Below are positions 1 to 8,648 of a stretch of 64,000 nucleotides of DNA, piece after piece. Within the stretch, counting starts at the first letter, position 1. Every line of letters begins with the position of its first letter. This DNA is from Gammaproteobacteria bacterium (GTDB lineage: Bacteria > Pseudomonadota > Gammaproteobacteria > Steroidobacterales > GCA-2729495), in NCBI GenBank assembly GCA_014337915.1, contig QUBU01000002.1, positions 186,001 through 250,000 on the forward strand, written 5' to 3'. The notes under the pieces are model-generated. The model searched no databases. It had not been told where the DNA came from and saw nothing but the letters and a program-made list of their open reading frames with translations. The position numbers and the translations under genes were made by a program.

Positions 1-366
<366 letters not shown>

Positions 367-370
367 CCGC

Positions 371-2002
371 GTGCCGATGCCGAAAAACACCGCGCCACCG
401 GCGGCCGCCGCCGCCGCGACAGCCGACGCCAGAGCGGAACCCGCGGCGCAGCGCATCCTGATCCTCGACTTCGGCTCGCAGTACACCCAGCTCATCGCCC
501 GGCGGGTGCGCGAGGCCGGCGTCTACAGCGAGGTGCTGCCCTGGGATGCCACGGATTCCGAGGTTCGTGATTTCGCCCCGCGCGGCATCATCCTCTCCGG
601 TGGCCCCGAGTCGGTCATCGAGGGCGGCAGCGCACCGCGTGCGCCGGCCGCCGTCTTCCAGCTGGGCGTGCCGGTGCTCGGCATCTGCTATGGCATGCAG
701 ACCATGGCCGCCCAGCTCGGCGGCCGTGTCGAGGCGTCAGCTCGGCGTGAGTTCGGCCATGCGCGGGTGCGGGCGAAGGGGACCGACCCACTGCTCGGTG
801 GACTATCGGACGATGCCGCCGGGTCGCAGTCACTGAACGTATGGATGAGCCACGGCGACCGCGTGGCCGCGCTGCCACCCGGGTTCTGCGCCATCGCCAG
901 CAGCGACAATGCGCCGCTGGCCGGCATGGCCGACGAAGCGCGTCGCTTCTATGGGTTGCAGTTCCACCCAGAGGTTACCCACACCACGCAGGGTGAGCGC
1001 ATCGTCTCGCGCTTCGTGCACGGCATCTGCGGTTGCGGCAGCGACTGGCAGCCGGGCAATATCATCGCCCGGGACATTGCCGACATCCGTGCCCGCGTCG
1101 GCAGCGACACCGTGCTGCTCGGGCTCTCCGGTGGCGTGGATTCCTCGGTGGTCGCGGCACTGCTCCACCAGGCGCTTGGCGCGCAGCTGGTCTGCGTGTT
1201 CGTCGACACCGGGCTGCTGCGCCTGAACGAAGGTGACCAGCTCATGGCGCTGTTCGCCGATCACCTCGGCGTGCGGGTCATCCGCGTCGATGCCGAGGCG
1301 CGCTTCCTCGCTGCGCTGGTTGGCGTCACCGATCCGGAGGCCAAGCGCAAGATCATCGGCCGGCTGTTCATCGAGGTCTTCGAAGAGGAGGCCGCCCGCC
1401 TGCCCGGCGTGCGCTGGCTGGCGCAGGGCACCATTTATCCGGATGTCATCGAATCTGCCGGGTCACGCACCGGCAAGGCCCATGTCATCAAGTCCCACCA
1501 CAATGTCGGTGGCCTGCCGGAGCACATGAAGCTGCAGCTCATCGAACCGCTGCGCGACCTGTTCAAGGACGAGGTGCGCCGCATGGGCCTGGAGCTGGGC
1601 CTGCCGCGGGAGCTGGTGTATCGCCATCCCTTCCCGGGGCCCGGCCTCGGCGTACGCATCCTCGGCGAGGTGAAGAAGGAGTACGCCGACCTGCTGCGGC
1701 TCGCCGACGACATTTTCATCGGCGAGCTGCGCCGCGCCGGCCTCTATGACCAGGTCAGCCAGGCTTTCGCCGTGTTCCTGCCGGTCAAGTCCGTCGGCGT
1801 GATGGGGGATGGCCGTCGCTACGACTACGTCGTCGCGCTGCGCGCCGTGGAAACCATCGATTTCATGACCGCCCGCTGGGCGCATCTGCCCTACGAGTTC
1901 CTCGACGAGGTCTCGCGGCGGATCATCAATGAGGTCAAGGGCATCTCGCGGGTTACCTACGACATCTCGGGAAAACCGCCGGCTACGATCGAGTGGGAGT
2001 GA
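371..2002 (+). CDS. guaA: GMP synthase (glutamine-hydrolysing)
   Basis: GuaA converts XMP to GMP using ATP and glutamine. The 543 residues are slightly longer than the usual ~525 because of an Ala-rich N-terminal extension of about 25 residues. Visible in order: a class I glutamine amidotransferase domain with [15 protein letters not shown], the nucleophile Cys in GICYGMQ and the catalytic His-Glu in [10 protein letters not shown]; an ATP-pyrophosphatase P-loop [15 protein letters not shown]; and the dimerisation domain with [12 protein letters not shown] and the C-terminal [10 protein letters not shown]. Start: GTG at 371 or ATG at 377, since the sequence reads M-P-M-P-K. Only 4 bases separate it from guaB. 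The next gene downstream is not tadA, which here lies at 62.9 kb. Confidence 0.97.
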   Translation: MPMPKNTAPPAAAAAATADARAEPAAQRILILDFGSQYTQLIARRVREAGVYSEVLPWDATDSEVRDFAPRGIILSGGPESVIEGGSAPRAPAAVFQLGVPVLGICYGMQTMAAQLGGRVEASARREFGHARVRAKGTDPLLGGLSDDAAGSQSLNVWMSHGDRVAALPPGFCAIASSDNAPLAGMADEARRFYGLQFHPEVTHTTQGERIVSRFVHGICGCGSDWQPGNIIARDIADIRARVGSDTVLLGLSGGVDSSVVAALLHQALGAQLVCVFVDTGLLRLNEGDQLMALFADHLGVRVIRVDAEARFLAALVGVTDPEAKRKIIGRLFIEVFEEEAARLPGVRWLAQGTIYPDVIESAGSRTGKAHVIKSHHNVGGLPEHMKLQLIEPLRDLFKDEVRRMGLELGLPRELVYRHPFPGPGLGVRILGEVKKEYADLLRLADDIFIGELRRAGLYDQVSQAFAVFLPVKSVGVMGDGRRYDYVVALRAVETIDFMTARWAHLPYEFLDEVSRRIINEVKGISRVTYDISGKPPATIEWE

Positions 2003-2065
2003 TTAGGTACCTTTCGCAGCCTATCAGCACCAAGCGGGACACTCTGACGGTAAAACTGACGGTAT

Positions 2066-2160
2066 GAGAGAAAAGGTGCCGAGAGAAAAGGTGCCGGATT
2101 TATTTTTCCTATTCAGGAAAAATAAATCCGGCACCTTTTCTCTCGCCACCTTTTCACGGG
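2066..2160. repeat. Hairpin repeat R1 (30-bp perfect arms)
   Basis: Perfect inverted repeat: left arm 2081-2110, 4-base loop, right arm 2115-2144. The core is AAAAGGTGCCGGATTTATTT. A partial extra unit ending in AAAAGGTGCC precedes it at 2066-2080 and a diverged one follows at about 2145-2158. It lies between guaA and the glycosyltransferase. There is no T-run, so it is not a typical rho-independent terminator, although it could stop transcription or protect RNA 3' ends. It belongs to the same family as R2-R9. Confidence 0.9.
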
Positions 2161-2176
2161 CACGTTTTGACTCGTC

Positions 2177-3394
2177 GTGAAGCTCGCCATCCTCACGTTC
2201 GGAACGGAAGGCGATACGCGGCCACTCGCCGCGGTGGCCGATGCGTGGCGCAGGGCAGGGCACAAGGCCGTCCTGCTGGCGGATGCACAGACCCTGGATG
2301 CGGTGCAGGCGCTCGGCATCCCGGCGGTGCGATTGTCCGGGAACATCCGCGACCTGTTCGCGCGCTGGGGGCAGGAAGGCGCCCACGGCACCGCGCGGGC
2401 GATGATCCAGCTTTGCAATGCGCAAGCGGTCGCGTGGACGGAGCAGACCCTGGCTGCCGCGCGGGACTGCGATGGTATCGTTACATCGGGCCTCGCCGGG
2501 TTTGTCGGGTTGTCAGTGGCCGAGCGCCTCGCGATTCCGGCGATTGGCGCCGGAATGTTTCCCCTCACGCCCTCACGCGAGTTTCCATCGCCGCTGCTGC
2601 CGCAGGCGCTCGTGCCAGCGTTCCTGAATCACGCCAGCATGCGCTTCACGAATCAGCTGGTGTGGATTTCGCTGCGTAAGGCGCTGAACCGTGCGCGCGG
2701 TGAGGTTCTGGGCCTGCCACCCCGCAGACAGTTGTGGACCGGGCACCCGATGCTTTACGGGATCTCACCGACGCTGTTGCCCACTCCGGCAGACTGGCCG
2801 GGCAACGCCACCCTCTGTGGCCAATGGGTGCCACCCCTGGGCCGCAGCTACTCGCCGCTGGCTGGCCTGCAGCGGTTCCTCGCGGCGGGCGAGCCCCCTG
2901 TATACGTGGGCTTCGGCAGCATGACGGGCCTCGACATGCGCGCGCTGGTCGGTGTCCTTACGCAGGCGTTGGCTCGCCGACGCGTGGTGTTCTGGCCAGG
3001 TTGGAGTGGCGCAGACGTCGCGGCCCTATCCGGCAATTTCCATTGCATTGACGCCATGCCGCACGACTGGCTGTTTCCGCAGATGGCCGCCGTGATCCAT
3101 CACGGAGGATCCGGGACAACGCATTCAGCACTGCGTGCGGGCAAGCCCTCCATCGTCATCCCTTTTGCCGGCGACCAGTCCTTCTGGGCCGGTCGCCTCC
3201 ACCGGCTCGGGGTTGCAGCGCCGGCACTGCCTGCAGGCTGTCTCGACGCCGGTGCGCTTGCTGCTGCTCTGGAGTTTGTCGGCCAGGATTCCGTCACTGC
3301 CCGTGCACGGGAACTGGGCGCACGCATGGCCAGCGAAGACGGCCTCGCTGTCGCAATAAGTATCCTCCAGCGCATCCTGAGAAAAGGTGCCTGA
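2177..3394 (+). CDS. GT1-family glycosyltransferase (UGT/MGT type)
   Basis: A 405-residue nucleotide-sugar-dependent glycosyltransferase with the GT-B fold. The N-terminus KLAILTFGTEGDTRPL is the usual first beta-strand and loop of the MurG/UGT-like acceptor domain. The C-terminal donor-binding signature is HHGGSGTTHSALRAGKPS followed by PFAGDQ, as in macrolide, sterol and rhamnosyl transferases of this family. The substrate cannot be read from sequence; a lipid, sterol or secondary metabolite is typical. The start is GTG 2177, 32 bases after the R1 hairpin. The stop codon TGA (3392-3394) lies inside hairpin R2, so the last residues RKGA are encoded by the repeat. Confidence 0.88.
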   Translation: MKLAILTFGTEGDTRPLAAVADAWRRAGHKAVLLADAQTLDAVQALGIPAVRLSGNIRDLFARWGQEGAHGTARAMIQLCNAQAVAWTEQTLAAARDCDGIVTSGLAGFVGLSVAERLAIPAIGAGMFPLTPSREFPSPLLPQALVPAFLNHASMRFTNQLVWISLRKALNRARGEVLGLPPRRQLWTGHPMLYGISPTLLPTPADWPGNATLCGQWVPPLGRSYSPLAGLQRFLAAGEPPVYVGFGSMTGLDMRALVGVLTQALARRRVVFWPGWSGADVAALSGNFHCIDAMPHDWLFPQMAAVIHHGGSGTTHSALRAGKPSIVIPFAGDQSFWAGRLHRLGVAAPALPAGCLDAGALAAALEFVGQDSVTARARELGARMASEDGLAVAISILQRILRKGA

Positions 3395-3426
3395 CATATT
3401 TTCCAGAAAATAAGTCAGGCACCTTT
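3383..3426. repeat. Hairpin repeat R2
   Basis: Arms 3383-3402 and 3407-3426 around the loop CCAG, with one mismatch in 20 bp. The core is AAAGGTGCCTGACATATTTT. It overlaps the 3' end of the glycosyltransferase gene and lies 3 bases from the end of the convergent metalloprotease gene, so it sits exactly at a convergent gene junction. Confidence 0.88.
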
Positions 3427-3429
3427 GTT

Positions 3430-4317
3430 CTATTTGCTCCGCCGCCTCGCAAGGCCTAGCAGGCTCATCAAGCCGCTGCCCAACAACCAAGCAGCGCCAG
3501 GGGCGGGCACCGCTGCTGGTCCGTAGATTGCCTGAATACCGGCAATATCATCTGCAGCGAGCTGGCGGTTCACATGGTAGTAGTCGCAGGCGCTGCCATC
3601 GAAAATATCGCCCGGATAGATGTAGCCGCACATCACGCCATCCAGGACATCGGAGTGGCCGAGTCCCAGGGTGTGACCGATTTCGTGCAGCAACAGGCCT
3701 TCGATGTCGTTGAGATACAGCCCGCCTGGGCCGGTCTGCAGCGGGTCGCCCTCGTTACCCGGGTCAATCGCAAAATTGTTCATGTCGTTCAGCGCCAGGT
3801 CGCCTGCCAGGGCATCCGGGAAGTTCAGGTCATCGCCGGGCGGGCCAAACCCGGCGGCGCCCGCCAGATCGCCCGCACCGAAATGAAAGGCACCGATGCG
3901 GATATCCGGGCTGGTACTGCTGCCGAAATCGCCGCCGCCATCGGCGACCTGGATGAACGTCAGGTTCGCGGCGGTCGACCAGGTGTCAAAGGCCCTCTGC
4001 AGGGCGGTATCGAAAGCGCCGGCGCCGTTGGCGGCGTCGATGATGGTGCGGATATCACCAGGGCCACCCGTGCCCAGTGAGTTGGTGCCGCTCCATCCCG
4101 AAGGGGCCGATGCGCCAAGGCCGACACCAGGAGTCATGAAGCTCCAGTAGATGGTTGCGCCGGTGCCCCAGGTCGGGTCATCCCATTTGCTGCCTTGGCC
4201 ATTCCCGAAGGTCGTGTATGCGAAGGTCACGGGTGAGGCCAACATCAGGGCCAGCGGCACAGCCAGTGCGGTGGAGATTCTGGCACGGGCGCGGCTGGGA
4301 AATGCAGAGTTGTCCAC
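3430..4317 (-). CDS. Matrixin-like zinc metalloprotease with PEP-CTERM-like tail
   Basis: A 295-residue secreted protein. Residues ~15-33 form a signal peptide. The zinc site is HEIGHTLGLGHS at residues 211-222 (three His ligands and the catalytic Glu), followed by a Met-turn VM at 228-229, which is characteristic of metzincins of the M10 matrixin type. Around residues 105-125 the LQRAFDTWSTAANLTF region matches the helix before the fold core. The C-terminus has the three-part layout of a sorting tail: VPAPGAAW, then a hydrophobic helix, then RRRSK, consistent with exosortase processing. No exosortase gene is in the window. The substrate is unknown. Confidence 0.85.
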   Translation of the reverse strand: MDNSAFPSRARARISTALAVPLALMLASPVTFAYTTFGNGQGSKWDDPTWGTGATIYWSFMTPGVGLGASAPSGWSGTNSLGTGGPGDIRTIIDAANGAGAFDTALQRAFDTWSTAANLTFIQVADGGGDFGSSTSPDIRIGAFHFGAGDLAGAAGFGPPGDDLNFPDALAGDLALNDMNNFAIDPGNEGDPLQTGPGGLYLNDIEGLLLHEIGHTLGLGHSDVLDGVMCGYIYPGDIFDGSACDYYHVNRQLAADDIAGIQAIYGPAAVPAPGAAWLLGSGLMSLLGLARRRSK

Positions 4318-4672
4318 AGTTACCCTCCCGATGTTTGCAGGAGCTATGTGAATAGGCCAGCAATATGTGTGCCATGAACAAACGTAAGGTTAATTGTCAG
4401 GAGACTAGGCGTGATCCTTGCGGGTGAGTCTGGAGACCACTGTAAAATTTGTCGACGCCTCCCAAGTAAAAATGGTGCCTGACATATTTTCCAGAAAATA
4501 TGTCAGGCACCATTTTTCGGGAGGCTGGGACGCAGCCAGGCTTGTTCGCTGTACGCAGCGACCACAGCTTGCCCCATCACGCACCACGGCGTACAAGTGG
4601 ATCGAGTCCAGAAGCTTTCGTCGCGGTCGCGGCCAAAAGTCCGGCATCTACACAGGTCGGGGGAGGTGCGAC
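4318..4672. promoter_or_regulatory. Divergent intergenic region with hairpin R3
   Basis: This 355-bp gap separates the divergent metalloprotease and TPR genes and presumably carries promoters for both. It includes hairpin R3. A good ribosome binding site, GGGAGGTG, ends 4 bases before the TPR-gene ATG at 4673. I found no convincing -35/-10 pair or small gene. Confidence 0.4.
4468..4517. repeat. Hairpin repeat R3 (23-bp perfect arms)
   Basis: Arms 4468-4490 and 4495-4517 are perfectly complementary around the loop CCAG, which is the same loop as in R2. The core AATGGTGCCTGACATATTTT is nearly identical to R2. Confidence 0.92.
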
Positions 4673-6343
4673 ATGAGCGCTCGATTGGCCTGTCTCGCAG
4701 TGGGCCTGTTGCTTGCGCAGGGCGCTGTCGCAGAATTCTGGGATACGCGTGCGCTGGCCATCGATCCGGCGACAGCCACGGCACCGCTGGCGCCTGCACT
4801 CGAGGGTCTTGGCACGCTGCACCACGAGGTCAGCACGCGCAGTCCCGACTCGCAGCAGTTCTTCGACCAGGGGCTGCGACTTGCATATGCCTTCAACCAC
4901 TCGGAGGCTCTGCGCGCGTTCAAGGAAGCCGCACGGCTCGACCCGGGCAACGCCATGGCGTACTGGGGCTGGGCCTGGGTGCTGGGACCCAACCTGAACC
5001 TGCCGATGGTGCCCGAGGTCGCCGCCCAGGCCTGGGCGGCGACGCAGAAGGCCATGAGCCTGCGCGCGACTGCGACACCGGCCGAGCGCGCATACATCGA
5101 GGCGCTCGCGAAGCGTTACGCCGATCCAGCTCCGGCCGATCGCAGTGCGCTCGACCGCGCCTTCGCCGATGCCATGCGCGATGTGGCGGGCCGGTTCCCG
5201 GAGGACCCGGATGCGGCAACCATCTACGCCGAGGCGCTGATGGACATCTCGCCATGGAACTACTGGCGTGCCGATGGCAGTGGTGGTGAGTATGCGCAGC
5301 TGATCGTCGATACGCTGGAAACCGTGTTGCGCCGCCATCCCGACCATATGGGCGCCCTGCACCTGCACATCCATGCGCTGGAGGCCGTGGACGGCCGCCG
5401 GGCCGAGGTGAGCGCCGACCGGCTGCTCACGCTTGCTCCTGCCGCAGGCCACCTGGTGCACATGCCCTCGCACATCTACATGCGCGTCGGCCGCTACACC
5501 GACGCGGCACGTACCAACGAGCTGGCCGACGCCGCTGACAACCGCTACGTTGCGCAGTGCAATGCGCAGGGCATCTATCCGCTCTTCTACCATCGGCACA
5601 ACCAGCACTTCCTCGCCTGGGCGGCGATGTTCCAGGGCCGCAGCCAGGCGGCGCTCGACGCTGGGCGGCATATTGGTCATGGGCTGGAGCCGGAGATGCT
5701 CGCTGGGCCATTGTCGGAGACATTGCAGCACCTGCTGATCCAGCCCGTGTACGTGCTGGTCCGTTTCGGGCGCTGGGACGATATCCTGCGTGAACCGCCG
5801 CCGAATCCGCAGTACGCCTTCGCCACCGCCATCTGGCACTACGCGCGCGGCATGGCCTACGCCGGCACGCGCCGGCTGCGGCCCGCGCGGCGGGAGCTCG
5901 CCGGAGTCAGGCAGGCCGCGGCGAGCCAGTCGATGCAGGACAAGTTCGTCGGGTTCGCGCCCGCGCCGGCTGTCCTCGGCATCGCTGGTGATGTGCTTAA
6001 TGCCTCAATAGCCTCGGCTATGGGCGAGCACGATCTCGCCGTGACACGCCTTGACCGCGCGGTGCGCATCCAGGATGGCTTCCGGTACAACGAGCCGCCG
6101 GACTGGTATTTTCCAGTGCGCCACTATCTGGGTGCCGCATTGCTTGATGCCGGGCGGGCGGCTGAGGCCGAAACCGTCTACTGGCAGGACCTGAAACGCA
6201 ACCCCGACAATGGCTACGCCTGGCTTGGCCTGCAGCAGGCCTTGGCTGCGCAGGGCAAGGCAGAGCAGGCGGCATGGGCGGCCGCACGCCAGGCACGTGC
6301 CTGGCGTGAAGCTGATGTGAAGCTCAGCTCGTCGCGTTTCTGA
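4673..6343 (+). CDS. Secreted tetratricopeptide-repeat protein
   Basis: A 556-residue protein. The N-terminal ~20 residues (MSARLACLAVGLLLAQGAVA) look like a signal peptide. TPR-like helices follow: NHSEALRAFKEAARLDPGNA at ~75-95 with AYWGWAWVLG, and C-terminal repeats ARLDRAV...YFPVRHYLGAALLDAGRA and LKRNPDNGYAWLGLQQAL. Conserved segments in the middle, HLHIHALEA and VHMPSHIYMRVGRY, are His-rich and recur in uncharacterised bacterial TPR proteins. The frame is open further upstream through the repeat, but ATG 4673 with GGGAGGTG before it is the sensible start. The role is unknown; it probably acts as a periplasmic scaffold. Confidence 0.8.
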   Translation: MSARLACLAVGLLLAQGAVAEFWDTRALAIDPATATAPLAPALEGLGTLHHEVSTRSPDSQQFFDQGLRLAYAFNHSEALRAFKEAARLDPGNAMAYWGWAWVLGPNLNLPMVPEVAAQAWAATQKAMSLRATATPAERAYIEALAKRYADPAPADRSALDRAFADAMRDVAGRFPEDPDAATIYAEALMDISPWNYWRADGSGGEYAQLIVDTLETVLRRHPDHMGALHLHIHALEAVDGRRAEVSADRLLTLAPAAGHLVHMPSHIYMRVGRYTDAARTNELADAADNRYVAQCNAQGIYPLFYHRHNQHFLAWAAMFQGRSQAALDAGRHIGHGLEPEMLAGPLSETLQHLLIQPVYVLVRFGRWDDILREPPPNPQYAFATAIWHYARGMAYAGTRRLRPARRELAGVRQAAASQSMQDKFVGFAPAPAVLGIAGDVLNASIASAMGEHDLAVTRLDRAVRIQDGFRYNEPPDWYFPVRHYLGAALLDAGRAAEAETVYWQDLKRNPDNGYAWLGLQQALAAQGKAEQAAWAAARQARAWREADVKLSSSRF

Positions 6344-6373
6344 CGCTGTCTATAAAAATACGGAAAATGGTGT

Positions 6374-6478
6374 CGAAAATGGTGTCCGAAAATGGTGTCA
6401 GACTTATTTTCGAAAATCGAAAATAAGTCTGACACCATTTTCGGACACCATTTTCGCGAGTCTGACACCATTTTCCGG
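6374..6478. repeat. Hairpin repeat R4 (40-bp perfect arms)
   Basis: Arms 6374-6413 and 6417-6456 are perfectly complementary with a 3-base loop. Each arm holds two tandem copies of AAAATGGTGTC, and a further unit TCTGACACCATTTTC follows at 6460-6474. This is the GGTGTC variant of the family. It lies between the TPR and MFS genes, and an open frame runs through it into the MFS gene. Confidence 0.92.
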
Positions 6479-6499
6479 GGACGGCTTGGTGCTGAAAGG

Positions 6500-7951
6500 A
6501 TGGGGGTGGCCAGCGGTCCGGTGAAGGGTGAGACGCCGTCTGTATTCGGTGGCGGGGAGCAGCCGTCCGGCCGCAATGCCTTGCGGGTTGCCTCGGTCGC
6601 CGCGCTCGGCGGCCTGATGTTCGGCTACGACAGCGCAGTCATCAACGGTGCGGTGGCGGCCATCCAGAGGCACTTCGCCATCAGCAACGCCTCACTGGGC
6701 TTCGCGGTAGCCTCGGCGCTGCTGGGCGCCGCGGCAGGCGCAATGACCGCCGGCCGGCTGGCAGACCGCATCGGTCGCCTGGCCGTGATGAGACTGGCCG
6801 CACTGCTGTTCCTGGCCAGCGCCATCGGCACCGGTCTTGCCCCCAGTGTCTGGCTGGTCGTGGTTTTCCGGATCGTCGGCGGCGTCGGCCTCGGGGTGGC
6901 ATCGGTGATCGCCCCGGCCTATATCGCCGAGACGTCGCCACCGCAGATTCGCGGCCGGCTCGGATCGCTGCAGCAACTGGCCATCGTGCTGGGCATCTTC
7001 CTGTCCCTGGCGGTGGACTGGGCACTCGCCGGCCTCGCCGGAGGCTCGAGCGCCGAGCTCTGGCTGGGCATGGCGGCCTGGCGGTGGATGTTCCTGATGA
7101 TGGCGATCCCGGCAATAGCATACGAGTTGCTTGCCTTCACCATCCCTGAGTCGCCCCGCCATCTCGTTGCCACGCGCCGTATTGGCGAGGCTCGCAAGGT
7201 ATTGAGCAGGCTGATGGGCGAGCGCAACCTGGACGCCACCATCGAGCGCATCCGGCAGACACTGGACCACGAAGACCACCCATCCTGGCGTGACCTGCGC
7301 AAGCCGGGAGGTGGCCTGCTCAGGTTGCACGGCATCGTCTGGGTCGGTCTCTTGCTGTCAGTCTTCCAGCAGTTCGTCGGGATCAACGTGATCTTCTACT
7401 ACTCCAACGTGCTGTGGGAGGCGGTCGGGTTCGACGAGAGCGCGTCGTTCACCATCACGGTGTTCACATCGGTGGTCAACATCGCCACGACCCTGGTCGC
7501 CATCGCGCTGATCGACAGGATCGGCCGCAGGCCGCTGCTGCTGGTAGGCTCGGCCGGCATGGCCATTACGTTGGCCACCATGGCGGTGATCTTCGGCATG
7601 GCGCCGCAGCTGGCCGGTCAGCCCGTGCTGCAGGGCCCGGCCGGGCCTATCGCGCTGATCGCCGCCAACTTGTTCGTCGTCGCGTTCGGCATGTCCTGGG
7701 GTCCGGTAGTGTGGGTGCTGCTGGGCGAGATGTTCCCCAACCGGATTCGTGCGGCTGCGCTTGGCCTGGCCGCTGCCGGCCAGTGGGCAGCCAACTGGCT
7801 GATCACCGTCACCTTCCCGGAACTACGTAACTCGCTGGGTATCGCCTACGGCTTCTACGCGCTGTGCGCGGCGCTGTCATTTGTGTTCGTGCTGCGGTGG
7901 GTGCGCGAATCCAATGGCGTTGCCCTGGAGGACATGCACCCCGGACAGTAG
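6500..7951 (+). CDS. Sugar:proton symporter, MFS SP family
   Basis: A 483-residue inner-membrane transporter with 12 predicted helices. SP-family signatures are present: GYDSAVINGA in helix 1, the loop 2-3 motif GRLADRIGRLAVM, the PESPRHLV motif before the central loop, QQFVGINVIFYYSN in helix 7 (the sugar-binding QQ...N pattern), and DRIGRRPLLLVGSAG in loop 8-9. It most resembles xylose, galactose, glucose or inositol symporters; the substrate is undetermined. The open frame extends to 6392 only because hairpin R4 lacks stops. ATG 6500 (MGVASGPVKGE) places the start just before the first conserved region. Confidence 0.9.
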   Translation: MGVASGPVKGETPSVFGGGEQPSGRNALRVASVAALGGLMFGYDSAVINGAVAAIQRHFAISNASLGFAVASALLGAAAGAMTAGRLADRIGRLAVMRLAALLFLASAIGTGLAPSVWLVVVFRIVGGVGLGVASVIAPAYIAETSPPQIRGRLGSLQQLAIVLGIFLSLAVDWALAGLAGGSSAELWLGMAAWRWMFLMMAIPAIAYELLAFTIPESPRHLVATRRIGEARKVLSRLMGERNLDATIERIRQTLDHEDHPSWRDLRKPGGGLLRLHGIVWVGLLLSVFQQFVGINVIFYYSNVLWEAVGFDESASFTITVFTSVVNIATTLVAIALIDRIGRRPLLLVGSAGMAITLATMAVIFGMAPQLAGQPVLQGPAGPIALIAANLFVVAFGMSWGPVVWVLLGEMFPNRIRAAALGLAAAGQWAANWLITVTFPELRNSLGIAYGFYALCAALSFVFVLRWVRESNGVALEDMHPGQ

Positions 7952-8241
7952 CAGGGCCACAAACCGGGGTGAGGCGACGCCAGAAGAGGGCAGGGTGCTG
8001 CGTGAAGCAATTGCTGACGGGAAAAGGAGTAAATGGTGCCGGACCTGATTGGCAAAAAATATTCCGGCACCAGTTCTTGCACGCCGACAACCGCCGGCAT
8101 CGACCCTCAGGCTGCGATAGCGGCGCTCGGACTGGAGGCGTAGGGGGTGGCGTCGCCTGCTTTGGGCACGCCGCAGATCGAGTCGGTCGGATTGGTTACC
8201 GAAACCGTAACACCGGCACCAATGCCCCCTGTCCGGCGGGC
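7952..8241. other. Intergenic region with repeat units R5 and R6
   Basis: A 290-bp gap between the convergent MFS and glsB-type genes. It carries R5, an imperfect hairpin with 9-bp arms (8035-8043 and 8063-8071, GGTGCCGGA/TCCGGCACC), and R6, a 27-bp unit (8194-8220) ending in CCGTAACACCGGCACC. No gene is visible. Confidence 0.6.
8194..8220. repeat. Repeat unit R6
   Basis: A 27-bp unit containing ACCGAAACCGTAACACCGG. It occurs again as R7 at 8622-8648 in the same orientation with one base different (GGTTACC against GGTAACC). The half-site CCGTAACACCGGCACC is also in the arms of R8. The two copies flank the GlsB-type gene as direct repeats. Confidence 0.85.
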
Positions 8242-8490
8242 TTACTTGAATACGCCGATGGCTTTCAGCAGGAAGATCAGCAGCACCGCGCCGATCACGG
8301 CGACGATCCAGCCGGCGACCGGGCTCGAGGCGCTGAGTCCGAGCAGTCCGGCGACCCAGAACCCCAGGCTGGAGCCGACGATGCCGACCAGCACGTTGCC
8401 AATCAGGCCCATCTGCGCGTTCGTTTTCATGATGATGCTGGCCAGCCAGCCGATGATTCCGCCCACGATGATCGTGATGATCCAGCTCAT
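8242..8490 (-). CDS. GlsB/YeaQ/YmgE family membrane protein
   Basis: An 82-residue, very hydrophobic protein with three predicted helices and the family pattern SWIITIIVGGIIGWLAS, then GLIGNVLVGIVGSSLGFW, then AGWIVAVIGAVLLIFLL. The family (transglycosylase-associated proteins) is widespread and often stress-induced; its biochemical role is not established. ATG 8490 is preceded by AAGGGGGA at a good distance, which decides the start over a longer upstream frame. It lies between the direct repeats R6 and R7. Confidence 0.9.
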   Translation of the reverse strand: MSWIITIIVGGIIGWLASIIMKTNAQMGLIGNVLVGIVGSSLGFWVAGLLGLSASSPVAGWIVAVIGAVLLIFLLKAIGVFK

Positions 8491-8621
8491 GGCACTGCTC
8501 CCCCTTAGAAGAAGTGATGACGAGATCCGGGCGACGTCATGCGAGCGCTCGCCGTCCCTGCGCCCGATTATCAGGCTCCGCGCGCCGGTTTGTCCAATGC
8601 GAGCCATCCGCGGTCGGTGCA

Positions 8622-8648
8622 GGTAACCGAAACCGTAACACCGGCACC
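8622..8648. repeat. Repeat unit R7
   Basis: A 27-bp unit almost identical to R6. Its last base (8648) is also the last base of the TAG stop codon (8648-8650) of the neighbouring Ldh_2 gene read on the minus strand. Confidence 0.85.

Noticed and set aside
2081-2144. Hairpin R1 as a rho-independent terminator of guaA
   Set aside because: The arms are long and there is no T-run after either arm; the same hairpin occurs where no gene ends, so it is better treated as a repeat.
6392-6499. Earlier start for the MFS gene inside hairpin R4
   Set aside because: The extra residues are repeat translation; ATG 6500 gives a normal SP-family N-terminus.
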